Shown here in pieces: positions 54,560-64,000 of a stretch of 64,000 bases of DNA. Origin of the DNA: Flaveria trinervia (taxonomy: Eukaryota; Streptophyta; Magnoliopsida; Asterales; Asteraceae); assembly GCA_025506515.1 (NCBI GenBank), contig CM046447.1, positions 85,313,248 through 85,377,247 on the forward strand, in the 5' to 3' direction. The position numbers and the translations under genes are program-made. How positions within the stretch are numbered: position 1 is the first letter of the stretch; each line of letters opens with the position of its first letter. The notes under the pieces were generated by a model, which worked only from the letters and a program-made list of their open reading frames with translations, was not told the origin of the DNA and did no database searches.

Positions 54560-55294
54560 TCAGCTGGAGTTAGGTCCAAGAGTGCCATCCACGAATAGGT
54601 GTGGGTATTTGAGTTTCATTTGATCTTCCCGTTCCCATGTAAACTCTGGCCCTCGCTTTGAATTCCAGCGTACGCGAACAATTGGTATTCTACTGCGCTT
54701 CAACTGTTTGACCTTACGATCCATGATCTCAATGGGTTCCTCAATAAAATGAAGCTTTTCATCTATTTTGATATCCTCAATTGGTACGTGAAGTGATTCG
54801 TCAGCCAAAGACTTCTTGAGGTTCAACACATGGAAAGTATCATGCACACCATTGAGTTTTTGTGGTAACCTTAATCGGTAAGCCATTGGACCAATTCTTT
54901 CTGTAATCTCGAATGGTCCAATGTATCTTGGGGCTAACTTCCCTTTCTTTCCAAACCGAACAACTCCTTTCCAAGGAGAGACTTTGAGTAACACTTGGTC
55001 CCTAACGTTGAATTCTAGAGGCTTCCGACGGTTGTCGGCATAGCTCTTTTGGCGATCTCTAGCGGCTTTCAGTCTATCTTTGATTTGGAAGATCTTGTCG
55101 GTTGTCTCCTGAATGATCTCTAGGCCTGTTAACTGACTTTCACCTATCTCGGGCCAACAAACGGGTGACCTACACTTCCTTCCGTACAACGCTTCGAATG
55201 GAGCACATCCAATGCTGGTATGGTAGTTGTTATTGTAAGAGAACTCAATCAATGGCAAATGAGTGTCCCAACTACGACAAAGTCGATTACACAC
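54560..55294 (-). CDS. Gypsy-3 integrase C-terminal domain and chromodomain
   Basis: 244 codons. Integrase end: LPLIEFSYNNNYHTSIGCAP, YGRKCRSPVCWPEIGE and DRQKSYADNRRKPLEF, then the SH3-like part (VLLKVSPWKGVVRF, PRYIGPFEITERIG, HVLNLKK). The chromodomain-like tail (PIEIMDRKVKQLKRSRIPIV, VRWNSKRGPEFTWEREDQM) ends at a normal stop near the PPT. A frameshift at about 55270 joins it to the core. The chromodomain is thought to steer insertion to marked chromatin. Confidence 0.93.
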   Translation of the reverse strand: MCNRLCRSWDTHLPLIEFSYNNNYHTSIGCAPFEALYGRKCRSPVCWPEIGESQLTGLEIIQETTDKIFQIKDRLKAARDRQKSYADNRRKPLEFNVRDQVLLKVSPWKGVVRFGKKGKLAPRYIGPFEITERIGPMAYRLRLPQKLNGVHDTFHVLNLKKSLADESLHVPIEDIKIDEKLHFIEEPIEIMDRKVKQLKRSRIPIVRVRWNSKRGPEFTWEREDQMKLKYPHLFVDGTLGPNSS

Positions 55295-56088
55295 GCTCTC
55301 AGCATGTCTTCCAGCATTTGTATGGTTCGTTCACTTTGGCCATCTGTTTGAGGGTGATAGGCGGTACTCATGTCTAATCGAGTGCCCATCGCTTTCTGTA
55401 GTGTCTGCCAAAATCGTGAAGTGAATCGGCCGTCATGGTCGGATATGATTGACACCGGCACTCCGTGTCTTGTCACGACCTCTTTTATGTACAATCTCGC
55501 CGACTTGTCCATTTTGTAGTCTTCTCGGATTGGCAAGAAGTGTGCTGATTTCGTCATTCGATCCACTACGACCCATATCGAGTCATGCCCGTTGCTTGCT
55601 CGAGGGAGTTTGGTAATGAAATCCATGGCTATGTTCTCCCATTTCCATTCGGGAATCTCAGGTTGCTGTAACAGTCCTGATGGTTTCTGATGTTCATCTT
55701 TAACTTTTGAGCATGTCAAGCATCTGCTGACGTACGTGGCAATGTCTTTCTTCAGGCTTGGCCACCGGTACAGATCTTTGAGATCGTGGTACATCTTGTC
55801 TGCGCCTGGATGAATAGAATATCGCGTCTTGTGTGCTTCATCCATGACCAAGGTACGTACACCTCCCCACTTGGGTACCCATATACGGTCCATGAAGTAC
55901 TGTACACCATCGTCCTTGCACATCAGTTGTTTATCCAACCCTTGGAATTCTTCTCCCGCAAGGTTTTCTTCTTTCAATGCCTCACTTTGTGCAATTTGGA
56001 TCTGAGCTTTCAAATTTGTTTGAATGGTCAATCCCAAAGCTTGAGTACGTAGTGGTTTCACACGTTCTTTGCTAGCATCTGCCACCAC
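55249..56088 (-). CDS. Gypsy-3 integrase zinc module and catalytic core
   Basis: 279 codons. HHCC module H86, H93, C123, C126. Catalytic D156 (AMDFITKLP), D217 (ISDHDGRF) and E253 (TDGQSERTIQ), a DX35E spacing. All three acids are intact, in contrast with Gypsy-2. The final residues (VVVGTLICH) are out of frame: the frame changes at about 55270 to the next ORF. Confidence 0.94.
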   Translation of the reverse strand: MVADASKERVKPLRTQALGLTIQTNLKAQIQIAQSEALKEENLAGEEFQGLDKQLMCKDDGVQYFMDRIWVPKWGGVRTLVMDEAHKTRYSIHPGADKMYHDLKDLYRWPSLKKDIATYVSRCLTCSKVKDEHQKPSGLLQQPEIPEWKWENIAMDFITKLPRASNGHDSIWVVVDRMTKSAHFLPIREDYKMDKSARLYIKEVVTRHGVPVSIISDHDGRFTSRFWQTLQKAMGTRLDMSTAYHPQTDGQSERTIQMLEDMLRACVIDFVVVGTLICH

Positions 56089-56145
56089 GTTAGCTTTCCT
56101 TGGATGATACCGGATTTCACAATTGTAGTCACTAAGAAGCTCTAC

Positions 56146-56529
56146 CTAGCGTCGCTGTCGCATATTGAGTTCCTTCTGATCCAGAATATGTTGAAGGCTT
56201 TTATGATTTGTGTAGATGATGCATTTGGTTCCATACTTGCAATGCCTCCATATTTTAAGTGCGAACACTACAGCGCCCAACTCAAGATCATGAGTCGTGT
56301 AGTTCTTCTCGTGCACCTTAAGTTGTCGCGAAGCGTAGGCAATCACCTTATCTTTCTGCATTAGTACACATCCCAACCCTTGATGCGAAGCATCACAGTA
56401 CACCACAAAATCATCAGTTCCGTCTGGGAGGGACAATATCGGTGCATTGCACAGCTTATCTTTCAGCGTTTGGAACGCCCGTTCTTGTGCATGTCCCCAA
56501 TCAAACTTCTTGTCTTTCTGAGTCAGCAA
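56146..56529 (-). CDS. Gypsy-3 RNase H
   Basis: 127 codons: the RT end (FDWGHAQERAFQTLKDKL), then VVYCDASHQGLGCVLMQ, AYASRQLKVHEKNYTTHDLE and IYTNHKSLQH. The YTDHK motif has Asn for Asp (one G-to-A), which should impair catalysis. It ends in TAG after NMRQRR, where Trp is expected. Confidence 0.9.
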   Translation of the reverse strand: MLTQKDKKFDWGHAQERAFQTLKDKLCNAPILSLPDGTDDFVVYCDASHQGLGCVLMQKDKVIAYASRQLKVHEKNYTTHDLELGAVVFALKIWRHCKYGTKCIIYTNHKSLQHILDQKELNMRQRR

Positions 56530-56631
56530 CGTTAACGGTTAAGCGATCTTTGAAAAGTTCGCAATGAAACGACGATAGTATCCGGCTAATCCTAAGAACT
56601 GCCGTATCTCTGAAGGTTTCTGCGGTGTATC

Positions 56632-57189
56632 CTATTTCTTTACCACTTCGATCTTGCCGGGATCTACATGAATCCCGTCCTTGTTAACCACATGACCCAA
56701 AAACTTCACCTCTCGCAGCCAGAATTCACACTTCGAGAACTTGGCGAAAAGTTTCTCTTCCCTTAACAGTTCCAGTATTGCCCGAAGGTGTTCTTCATGA
56801 TCCTCTTTCGATCGAGAGTAGATAAGTATGTCGTCTATGAGTACGATTACAAACTTATCCAAGTAAGGTTTGCACACCCGATTCATCAGGTCTGTGAACA
56901 CAGCTGGTGCGTTAGTCAATCTGAACGGCATGACCAAGAACTCATAATGCCCATAATGAGTTCTAAACGCTATCTTCGGTACGTCCTCCTCGAAAACCCT
57001 TAGTTGGTGATATCCAGATCGAAGGTCGATCTTGGAAAAATACGAAGCTCCTTGTAACTGATCAAACAGGTCGTCGATCCTGGGGAGAGGATACCGATTC
57101 TTCACAATTAATTTGTTCAACTCACGATAGTCGATGCATATCCGGAACGACCCATCCTTCTTCTTGACAAATAACACGATGCTCCCCAA
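56632..57189 (-). CDS. Gypsy-3 reverse transcriptase
   Basis: 185 codons: VLFVKKKDGSFRICIDYREL, PRIDDLFDQLQGASYFSKID and FLVMPFRLTNAPAVFTDLM (Phe-Arg for the usual Phe-Gly), with catalytic VLIDDILIYS at 116-125. Ends within the connection (FLGHVVNKDGIHVDP). A frame change at about 57190 and a TAG at about 57238 (Gln to stop) separate it from the protease-side ORF. Catalytic Asp residues present. Confidence 0.93.
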   Translation of the reverse strand: MGSIVLFVKKKDGSFRICIDYRELNKLIVKNRYPLPRIDDLFDQLQGASYFSKIDLRSGYHQLRVFEEDVPKIAFRTHYGHYEFLVMPFRLTNAPAVFTDLMNRVCKPYLDKFVIVLIDDILIYSRSKEDHEEHLRAILELLREEKLFAKFSKCEFWLREVKFLGHVVNKDGIHVDPGKIEVVKK

Positions 57190-57236
57190 GGCGAGTGACT
57201 CAGCCGAATAAAACCCTTCTCCAGTAGTTCCTGTAA

Positions 57237-57850
57237 CTAGCTAGATAACTCTTGCATTTCAGATGGTGCCAACTGATACGGTGTCTTTGCTACCGGTGTA
57301 GCTCCATGAACCAACTCAATACGAAATTCCACCTGCCGTGGAGGAGGCAAACCAGACAAGTCATCTGGAAATACATCTGGGTAATCCCGCACTATAGGGA
57401 TATCTACCAATTTCTGCTCCTCTTCCTTCTTTTCTACCATATGAGCCAGAAAAGAGTAGCACTGTTTTCGTAAACTCCGGCGTGCTTTCATGCAGGAAAT
57501 AAGCTTTACGTTTCTCCCCGGTCTTTCTCCTTGAATTCTGAGTACTCCTCCGTCTGACATAAGGATTCGCACTACCTTGTCTCGACAGACAATCTCGGCT
57601 CCGTGTTTCGACAACCAATCCATTCCCACAATCACGTCGAAACTTCCTAGCTCAAAGGGTATCAAGTCTATATCGAATGCGTGGTTCTCCAATATTATCG
57701 AGCACTTTCTAATAATCTCGTCGGCCTGAACAACCCTACCATTAGCCATTTCTACAGAATAGCTAGTTTCTAGCCTACTAGGACTCAAATCAAGCAATTG
57801 CACAAACTCAGAAGATATAAAGCTATTGTCTGCTCCAGTGTCAAATATTA
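57237..57850 (-). CDS. Gypsy-3 protease and linker to RT
   Basis: The frame is open from upstream of 57850; the annotated first codon at 57803 is GTG, so it is not a start. Upstream residues in frame include SVIFDTGADNSFISSEF with the retropepsin DTGA catalytic Asp (about 57825-57842). Then the flap region, SFDVIVGMDWLSKHGAEIV, and the linker IPIVRDYPDVFPDDLSGLPP before RT (KTPYQLAPSEM). The active site is intact. It matures the polyprotein. Confidence 0.9.
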
Positions 57851-58228
57851 CAGATGCAAAGTGATTATTGAGTAAGTGTGTACCCGTGACAACATTTGGG
57901 TCCTGACGGGCATCATTGGCTCCAATGACAAAAGCGCGTCCCCGAGCCGCATTCTCCTAGTTTGTGGGCCTTGATTTCCAGCTATAGCCATAGTCTGATG
58001 CTGGTTGTTCCCTTGTTGGCCCGGTGCCCGATTCAGTTTGGGGCACATGTTCCGGTAGTGATCAGGGCTTCCACACTCATAACAGCCCCTGGCATTCCCG
58101 GCGGGGTTAATCGCGTTGACTGGTGCGATCATATTCGGCGCTGTTCTGCAGTCTCTTGCTAAATGCCCCGGGCGTCTACAGTTCGCGCACACCGGCACGA
58201 CATAGCTGGGGGATGATGAAAGTTGCAC
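57848..58228 (-). CDS. Gypsy-3 nucleocapsid with two zinc knuckles
   Basis: 126 codons: CANCRRPGHLARDC and CYECGSPDHYRNMC, both CX2CX4HX4C. The last 40 residues are out of frame: a single-base deletion near 57960 moves the RAFVIG-type gag end into the protease frame. Binds genomic RNA. Confidence 0.88.
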   Translation of the reverse strand: MQLSSSPSYVVPVCANCRRPGHLARDCRTAPNMIAPVNAINPAGNARGCYECGSPDHYRNMCPKLNRAPGQQGNNQHQTMAIAGNQGPQTRRMRLGDALLSLEPMMPVRTQMLSRVHTYSIITLHL

Positions 58229-58260
58229 CTATCGCATCTGGGGTGCGGACCCACATATTC

Positions 58261-59276
58261 TCACCTGCCCTGGGTCACGGACACAAAATTTCTGGTTGTC
58301 TTGGCCCTTTTCTCGAATTTCCCGGCACTCGACCGGCTCGTTTCCCCAACTTCTTTCCTTTTCTCTGCTCCCCTGCCCAATACCCCTGTTCTCACCATCT
58401 CATCAGTTAGAGCACCAGCCTTCAGAATTGCGCTCTGAATAGTAGGAGGAGCAATAGCGGTTACCATTGCCCGGATTTGAGGTGCAAGTCCCCAAATATA
58501 CCTCTCTATCCTTTTTGATTCCGGGGTGACCAGATGCGGAACCAACCTTGCTAGTTCGTGAAAACGATTGGTGTAAGCTGCGTGCCCAGCCCCCACCATA
58601 GCATGATTCCAGAACTCATGCTCAAGTTTTTTGCATCTCGTTGAGAGGACAGTACTCCTCGGTGATTAGGGCTTTGAACTCATCCCACGACATTTGCATC
58701 GCCGATTCTCTTCCCCTAACCTGAATCTGAGTGTTCCACCACGTTAGTGCCTTGCCCTGTAGTGAGCATGTGGCGTACTTAATTCTTTGACTGTCGAGGC
58801 ATTCGCTGATGTCGATCACGGCCTCCATCTTTTCAAGCCATCTGGTCAGGGCTATGGCTCCACCTTTGCCATCAAACTCCCTTGGTTTACAACCCACAAA
58901 TTCCTTGTATGAACATACCCGTCTAGCATTCACAACCCCGGTCTCATTAACAATTCCAGTTTCGTTACTGGCTGTACCCCCATTTCCGGTCTCCTGATTG
59001 CTTTTGTTCCCAGTCGGGTTCCCGTTATCCTCATTATCATTGCCACCATCCCGTGGGGGTGAGAATTCTGAAGAGCATCGCTCACTTGGGCCACGATAGT
59101 CGGAATCAGTGCGGCCAGCTGTTGAGCGATTAAGGCTGCCATATCAATGTTTCCCGTTCTGGAGTGACATTGGTAGGACCATCACTTGTTCTCGGTGCTC
59201 TACCTCTGCCTCTGCCTCTGCCTCTCGGGGCTTCACTTCCGCCACAGTTGCTGCGGGTAACTCTTCGAGGCGGCAT
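58261..59276 (-). pseudogene. Gypsy-3 gag capsid region (four frames)
   Basis: Natural start ATG at 59276 (MPPRRVTRSN, then Gly/Arg repeats), which shifts frame at about 59145 into MAALIAQQLAALIPTIVAQV. The next piece, 58622-58933, has the classic Retrotrans_gag block CKPREFDGKGGAIALTRWLE, then ALTWWN and WDEFKALITEEYCP. 58261-58599 has FHELARLVPHLVTPESKR and YIWGLAPQIR. At least three frameshifts. Confidence 0.85.
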
Positions 59277-59854
59277 GTTCTAATCATAAGAATAGCAAAC
59301 GCATAAGTTTTAACCATTGGGGGGCACATTATCCATGCCACATTAAGGTCTAACTTTCCGGGTTAAGACCATACTTATGGTTGTCACACATCGCATACAA
59401 ATCGTGAAATTCTCACACCATGCATAAGTAATGTCTAAACAGTAGTCCATCATAATAATGGCATGTCCATGCATGAAATCAAGTTTAGTCTGGCGGAGGT
59501 TGCCTATTTCTCCTCTCTCGAGGTCTCAGACATAACCTCCTCGAGGTAAATCTCAGTGGTTAAGGTCAAACGCAATAGCATGATCTATGAAGATCTCTTG
59601 GGTTCAATACCCAGATTGATAAAGCAACTTGGTGCGCAGAGGGAAATGGAAGATCCAATATAAGCATCCCGTAAAGAGTGAGCACAAGGGCTCTCTCACA
59701 GGGTGATAAGATCACGAAATAGATAGATAACCGAACAAGTAGTGAGGAACACATATGAAATATAAAATGCACACAACCCTGGCATGCAAATCTACATGAA
59801 GGTTCCTAGGTTATAGTCTAGGTCAAGTGTATGCCTAATTCTCTATAACCAATG
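59277..59854 (-). other. Gypsy-3 untranslated leader
   Basis: About 580 bp between the PBS and the gag ATG. The small ORFs here (such as 59566-59772) have no domain. Confidence 0.6.
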
Positions 59855-59866
59855 GCTCTGATACCA
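59855..59866 (-). other. Gypsy-3 primer binding site
   Basis: The minus strand reads TGGTATCAGAGC, three bases from the LTR end TGTGACA. Initiator Met tRNA primer. Confidence 0.92.
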
Positions 59867-59869
59867 GTC

Positions 59870-60460
59870 TGTCACACCCCCGCTAAGATCGGAAACATGG
59901 GGATGTAACGAGACGGGAATCGTCATAACACATGGTAAGCGATAGAGATGCAATAATAATAATGATGACAAGCGTGTCATGACGACACCCGACAACAAGG
60001 GGACTTGTGTCGTGTTTAGTCAGTATTCATGACAACATAGCCATAAGCATAAACATGATATAAGATAAACATAGATAATAACATTGTATGCAATTCCCAC
60101 AACCCGGGAACAAGTTACAAGTGTAATGTTGTTTGAAACAGATACACAATTGTTTTCAAATGACAAGTTTAGCCCGAAAATGCATCCTAGGGTCTCCACT
60201 AAGGCAGCACACCTAGAACCTCAGCTAGCATGATCACCTGAAAAGATATGCTCAAAATGGTCAATAAAATTATTGGTGAGCTCGCAGGTTTTAAAGTAAA
60301 TAAGTAATTGATGTTGTAAGGTTGTTGCAGAATACCATGCATACAGTTATAAGTAAGCAAAATCACATGACAAGAGCTTTACAACCAAACCTAACGACGT
60401 ACACAAAGAATCTTGTCAGAATATATTCACCCAAGGCCCGTTTCTGGGTTTTGTTGGTAC
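59870..60460 (-). repeat. Gypsy-3 5' LTR, first part in the window (split by Copia-4)
   Basis: Matches 52002-52590 (TGTCACACCCCCGCTAAGA ... CCAAGGCCCGTT, GGTAC). The rest should resume after Copia-4, outside the window. Confidence 0.93.
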
Positions 60461-61184
60461 TGTTGATGCATGTATGTCCCTAGATCATGATTTGAAATGT
60501 AATGAATCTTGTCTGTCTGAGTATGATGTAATTTGTATTTTTTAATGAAATGACATAAATTGTTTGTTATTGTGTGATGTTTAATATTCATTAATGAGTC
60601 GTGATTGAATTGATTGGGTTTATGATTGTTTGAATGGTTGCACATTATGTTATATTAATTAAAACATTCAAACTTAACTTAATGAAGTTCTCATGCGAAT
60701 GGCTCATGCGAATGACCATACGCATGAATAACTTCACACGATTGACTCAGTCGCACGACTGAACCAGGAGACTGGATCAGTCATACGATTGTAACATAAG
60801 ATTGGCTCAGGCACGACTGAACACTCAGTCGTACGAATGAATCAACCGCATGGTTCAATCGCACGACTGAACCAGACTATGGTTTAGTCGCACGATTGAA
60901 TAATACCAACCTATAAATACAACTCAATTCGTGAAAAAATAAGGACTCTCGATCAATACGATTCCAGACGTACCCTAGCCGTCCAGAAACCTTCCAATTC
61001 GTTCTCCAAGTTCATAGAACACATTGGATCGATTCCCAATCGATTTCTAACGTTAGTTTCAATTCTTGATTGATTCTTCGTGTGTTCTCACTGATTGGAT
61101 CGCCAATCAAATAGGATTCCGCACTATTTGATCTGGTTTACACGTTAATCTCTAGGTATTTCGGTCAAATACCAGGTCCTAACA
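60461..61184 (+). repeat. Copia-4 5' LTR
   Basis: 724 bp, TGTTGATGCATG...GGTCCTAACA. TATA-like CCTATAAATAC near 60911. Contains a CAGTCGCACGACTG palindrome array (60690-60905). Confidence 0.92.
60690..60905. repeat. CAGTCGCACGACTG palindromic array in Copia-4
   Basis: About ten units such as CTCAGTCGCACGACTGAACC and CAGTCGTACGAATGAATC. A second cluster lies in the leader at 61412-61645. The motif is shared with the Gypsy-3 LTR arrays. Confidence 0.9.
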
Positions 61185-61187
61185 AGT

Positions 61188-61199
61188 TGGTATCAGAGC
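61188..61199 (+). other. Copia-4 primer binding site
   Basis: TGGTATCAGAGC three bases after the LTR. Confidence 0.92.
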
Positions 61200-61680
61200 T
61201 TTGACTCTTGATTATGTTGATTCAATCAAGATTGCATAAAAGTTTGTGTTTTTGCACTAAAAACGCAATCTTTGGCATCAAAAGTGATCTTGGAAGTTCC
61301 CTGCTCATCGAAGTTTGGTTTCTACGGACTTAGGCGATTAGAACTTGTGAAATTTCGAATCTTTACGGCTGAAACCCGTCAAACCGAGAGAAATTTTCGC
61401 AAAACAGCAGCTTCAGTCGCACGAGTGACTCATTCGTACGACTGGACTCCATTCGCATTGCTCATACGCACGATTGGACATAGTCGCACCCTCATTCGGC
61501 CGACTGAATCGTTCGTTCGCATAGCTCATACACACCAGATTCATTCGCCCGACTGAACCAATCGCCCAGTTCAGCCGCACGATTGAACCAGTCGCAGAGG
61601 TCATACGCACGATTAGATCATTCGCATCCTTCAGTCGCATCAGTGAAAGTTTGTTTGATTAGATTCTAAGCTTATTAGTC
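61200..61680 (+). other. Copia-4 leader with second palindrome cluster
   Basis: Untranslated. 61412-61645 repeats CGCACGA/CGTACGAC units (TCATTCGTACGACTGG, CATACGCACGATTGG). The small ORFs on both strands follow the repeat and are not genes. Confidence 0.75.
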
Positions 61681-62563
61681 ATGGAAGATCAGATGTCAGC
61701 CTTTACTGCTGGGAGGACTCAAGGATACAGAACATGCTGTTGCTTGAGAGTGAGGTGGGTAATCACAATAAACCACCAAAGCTTTTGACTTTAGATGAGT
61801 TTCCCCACTGGAAACAACGTTTTGAGATCTACCTTAATGGAGTAGATCCTAATCTGTGGGAAGCCATTGAGATCGGTTATAGTACACCGGTGGGGCTGAT
61901 GGAGTTAAGCTAACATAAGCGGGATGACAGACGCACAGAAAATAAAGTACAATGCAGAGAAAAGGGTTTATGCATTGATCACTCAGTCTATCCCCAAAGA
62001 CATATTCCACCAGTATTCAGAGAACAAGCAGTCCAAGAAACTGTGGGATGAGCTAGAGAAGAGATATGATGGGAATGCGTCATTGAAGGCAATCAAGGCA
62101 AAGGAGTTAAAGAAGGAATTCGATAACTTCTCATCGATTGGTAATGAAAGTTTAGACGAAGTCATAGACAGATTCTACCACTTGATGAGCGAATTGCTAC
62201 ACATGGAGTGGAAACGACTATGGAAGAGAAGTAAGCAACTTCGCAGACGGATTGCCTGATAAGTGGGCTACATTCGTGTCTAACCTGAGACAGAATGGAA
62301 TGCTTGTAAAGCTGGATATAAATGACTTCATTCTTAAGTTGCGAGAAGAAGCACTAAGGATGAAGTATAGAGCTCAGAATTCTTCATACACACAAAATCC
62401 AGCTTTATACAACGCCACGCCTCAAGCTAAGACATCTGGAGCACCACTCCAGACTGCTTTTGTGTCTAGCTCGTCAGGTCCTTCACTGCTTCTCCTTCTG
62501 ATCAGACACGTCTGGGTCGTTGTACCCATTATATTGGATCAGAAGCAAGTGCTACCAAACTGA
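61681..62563 (+). pseudogene. Copia-4 gag capsid region (frameshifted)
   Basis: ATG at 61681 (MEDQMSAFTAGR); a frameshift near 61735 leads to KPPKLLTLDEFPHWKQRFEI and NGVDPNLWEAIE. The ORF 61924-62259 continues with QKIKYNAEKRVYALITQSIP, SKKLWDELEKRYDG and DEVIDRFYHLM. 62252-62563 has LPDKWATFVSNLRQNG and LREEALRM. These are Copia gag (UBN2-type) blocks. At least three frame changes. Confidence 0.85.
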
Positions 62564-62583
62564 AGATCGAGAACCTCGGTAAT

Positions 62584-62997
62584 GTGACCGTAGAAGTAGC
62601 TCGAGAGCATATGGATCTGTTAGCAGCAGTGGTTCATTCATATGATGGACTTGTTGCAGGGAAGATTGGAAACTGCCATTTGGCAGATGAGGACTACGAG
62701 CAGGTGGATGAAATGGAGCTTGAGAGGATGGATATAATGTGGGCCTTAGCTAGCGCTGTCCGAAGGGCGAAGAAGTTTGTTAAGAAGACTGGACAGAACT
62801 TGATAGCTACTAAGGATACCACATTTGGCTTTGACAAGAGCAAAGTGACCTGCTTCAACTGTGGAGAGAAGGGGCACTTCAAAAGAGAATGTGTCAAGCC
62901 AAAGAAGACGGGTAATGGGAACCGTTCTCATCCTTTACTCGCCAAGACAAGCACGCCTCCAGTTCTACTTCATCAAACAAGGATCCAAAAGCCTTGA
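62584..62997 (+). CDS. Copia-4 gag nucleocapsid with zinc knuckle
   Basis: 137 codons containing CFNCGEKGHFKREC (CX2CX4HX4C, about residues 91-104), preceded by KFVKKTGQNLIATKDTTFGF and followed by a basic Lys/Gly tail. RNA-binding part of gag. Confidence 0.88.
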   Translation: MTVEVAREHMDLLAAVVHSYDGLVAGKIGNCHLADEDYEQVDEMELERMDIMWALASAVRRAKKFVKKTGQNLIATKDTTFGFDKSKVTCFNCGEKGHFKRECVKPKKTGNGNRSHPLLAKTSTPPVLLHQTRIQKP

Positions 62998-64000
62998 CTG
63001 CTCATGATGATGAAGGACAGGATTGGAGTTTTAGGTTTGTCTCACCAGGAGAATCTAACATTGCCAGTGTTGAGAATATTGATGATGATTCTGTGAGTGA
63101 AGGGGATCTAGCAGTTGAGATAGCAATGTCACATAATGAAGAAACAACTGCAGCCGAGGTCAGTTACAAGCCAAATGAGGAGATTTCCACGTCAGAGACA
63201 GAAAAGTCAGAATCACCAGAACCAGAGACATCTAATGCTGCAGATGGCTAACTCTTCTGAACCAACTTAGGTAAGTACTACTGACCAAATGTTTAATAAT
63301 CATGCTTGTTCTGATTGTGATACTTTTAGGAATAGCATAGATGGAAAATTTGCTAGGTTATTAGATCATAATGATAACTTAGTAAAAGATTTACGACTGT
63401 GCACTAAGGCTAATAGAGTACTAAAACAAAATAAGCACAGTTATAAAGAAAAGATAGACCTATTGACTAAACAACTTAGGGAAACCGAGTAGTGGCCTTT
63501 AACCAAGCAAATGACATTAGGTACTATCTAAACTCCCTAGAAGAAACTAAGAAGCAAAAGGCAGTTCTAGAAGTAGAAGTTAATTCATTAAAACAGAAAC
63601 TGCACAGTTGGACTAGTTCTTCACACATAATTCAACACTTAGTGAGAGAAAGGAATAAGGGGGAGGGATTAGGCTACAAAGTGGTTCCACCACCACCTGA
63701 GACCTTGATGAACACTAAGTCTAGACCAGTAAATAATAACCCCATCAAGGATCATGTGGTGACTTCTCCTCTTGTTACTGATCCAGACACCTCATGTTCA
63801 TCTACTGAATCTGGACAGAAACAAAAGGAGGCTACTTCAAAGGCAAAGGGTAAATTGCCTTGTCTTAATCTGGAAAATGAATTTGAAAAAGTTAACTTAA
63901 AGTCAGGGTCAAAAAGAGTCAAATCAGAACCTAAAAGGACTTCAAATGTTACTTTTTCACATGCTTCAAGTCAAAAAACCAGTTAACCAAAAAATGAAAT
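62998..64000 (+). pseudogene. Copia-4 gag coiled-coil C-terminal region
   Basis: Pieces 62994-63251 (acidic, Glu/Ser-rich), 63289-63492 (CDTFRNSIDGKFARLLDHND, then a heptad-rich segment) and 63492-63986 (LNSLEETKKQKAVLEVEVNS, GYKVVPPPPETL, Lys/Ser-rich tail) lie in different frames. This is the long coiled-coil gag tail typical of large plant Copia elements. The protease should follow outside the window. Confidence 0.75.

Larger units (their letters stand above)
52002..60460 (-). mobile_element. Gypsy-3: Tekay-like chromovirus, 5' LTR interrupted
   Basis: Minus orientation: 5' LTR 59870-60460 (first part only in this window, cut by Copia-4), PBS 59855-59866, gag from 59276, protease, RT, RNase H, integrase and chromodomain to 54560, PPT 54527-54543, 3' LTR 52002-54526. 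It inserted into Athila-like gag; the left flank is GTTTG. Lesions include a Gln stop before RT, a Trp stop after RNase H, RNase H Asp to Asn, and several frameshifts. Integrase is intact in one frame. Confidence 0.93.
60461..64000 (+). mobile_element. Copia-4: Copia retrotransposon, 5' part, runs off the window
   Basis: 5' LTR 60461-61184, PBS 61188-61199, leader, then gag. It interrupts the Gypsy-3 5' LTR after GGTAC (60456-60460); the paralogous LTR is continuous there (GGTACTAACTAG near 52590), so Copia-4 is the younger. Pol and the 3' LTR lie beyond 64000. Gag is already split by frameshifts. Confidence 0.9.

Overview
This window is plant nuclear DNA and consists almost entirely of nested transposable elements. 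The kinds of Copia and Gypsy elements present, an extra longin-like ORF family downstream of a Copia pol, long Tekay-type LTRs and the AT-rich background suggest a eudicot, most likely Asteraceae. That family-level assignment is inference from recall of related polyproteins, not a search result. Only one short ORF (47465-47836, minus) looks like a host gene.

Layout. 1-612 and 12909-13117 are two pieces of an old Gypsy-type LTR split by a Copia element, called Copia-1 here (613-12908, minus). Copia-1 has about 98% identical LTRs, a PBS and a PPT. Its gag and pol are broken by frameshifts, and a 3.3 kb accessory (env-position) coding region lies between pol and the 3' LTR. 13600-16870 is a large foldback (inverted-repeat) structure centred on a 370 bp TA tract. 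17934-19391 is a long-TIR element with GC-richer cargo, and its end is duplicated at 19520-19560. 21490-23880 holds Helitron-like, LTR-like and Gypsy fragments and a dispersed duplication. 23881-28608 is a Mutator-like element with a perfect 9 bp target duplication, encoding a decayed MuDR transposase and Ulp1-like (C48) fragments on both strands. 28911-29941 is a hAT-like element carrying a fragment of a transposase C terminus.

Helitron-like pieces (31044-31829 minus, 43570-43935 plus) flank a solo Gypsy LTR (31830-43564). That LTR is itself split by a complete 9.16 kb Tekay-type chromovirus, Gypsy-2 (32575-41735, plus; target duplication ATGTA). 44559-46377 contains a possible MITE, a GGCAAC hexanucleotide array and a LINE 3' end. 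50500-52001 is an Athila-like gag/protease remnant cut by Gypsy-3 (52002-60460, minus; a chromovirus of the same LTR family as the solo LTR). The 5' LTR of Gypsy-3 is in turn cut by Copia-4 (60461 to beyond the window, plus).

How the parts work together. These are self-replicating cassettes (gag, protease, integrase, RT-RNase H, or transposase), and every coding region that can be followed is interrupted. Many lesions are G-to-A or C-to-T changes (Trp or Gln to stop, catalytic Asp to Asn), as expected of long-methylated, silenced transposons. The most unusual recurring feature is that each LTR family carries its own array of short (12-20 bp) palindromic motifs in the LTR or untranslated region. 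One of these motif families is shared by a Gypsy LTR and an unrelated Copia LTR.
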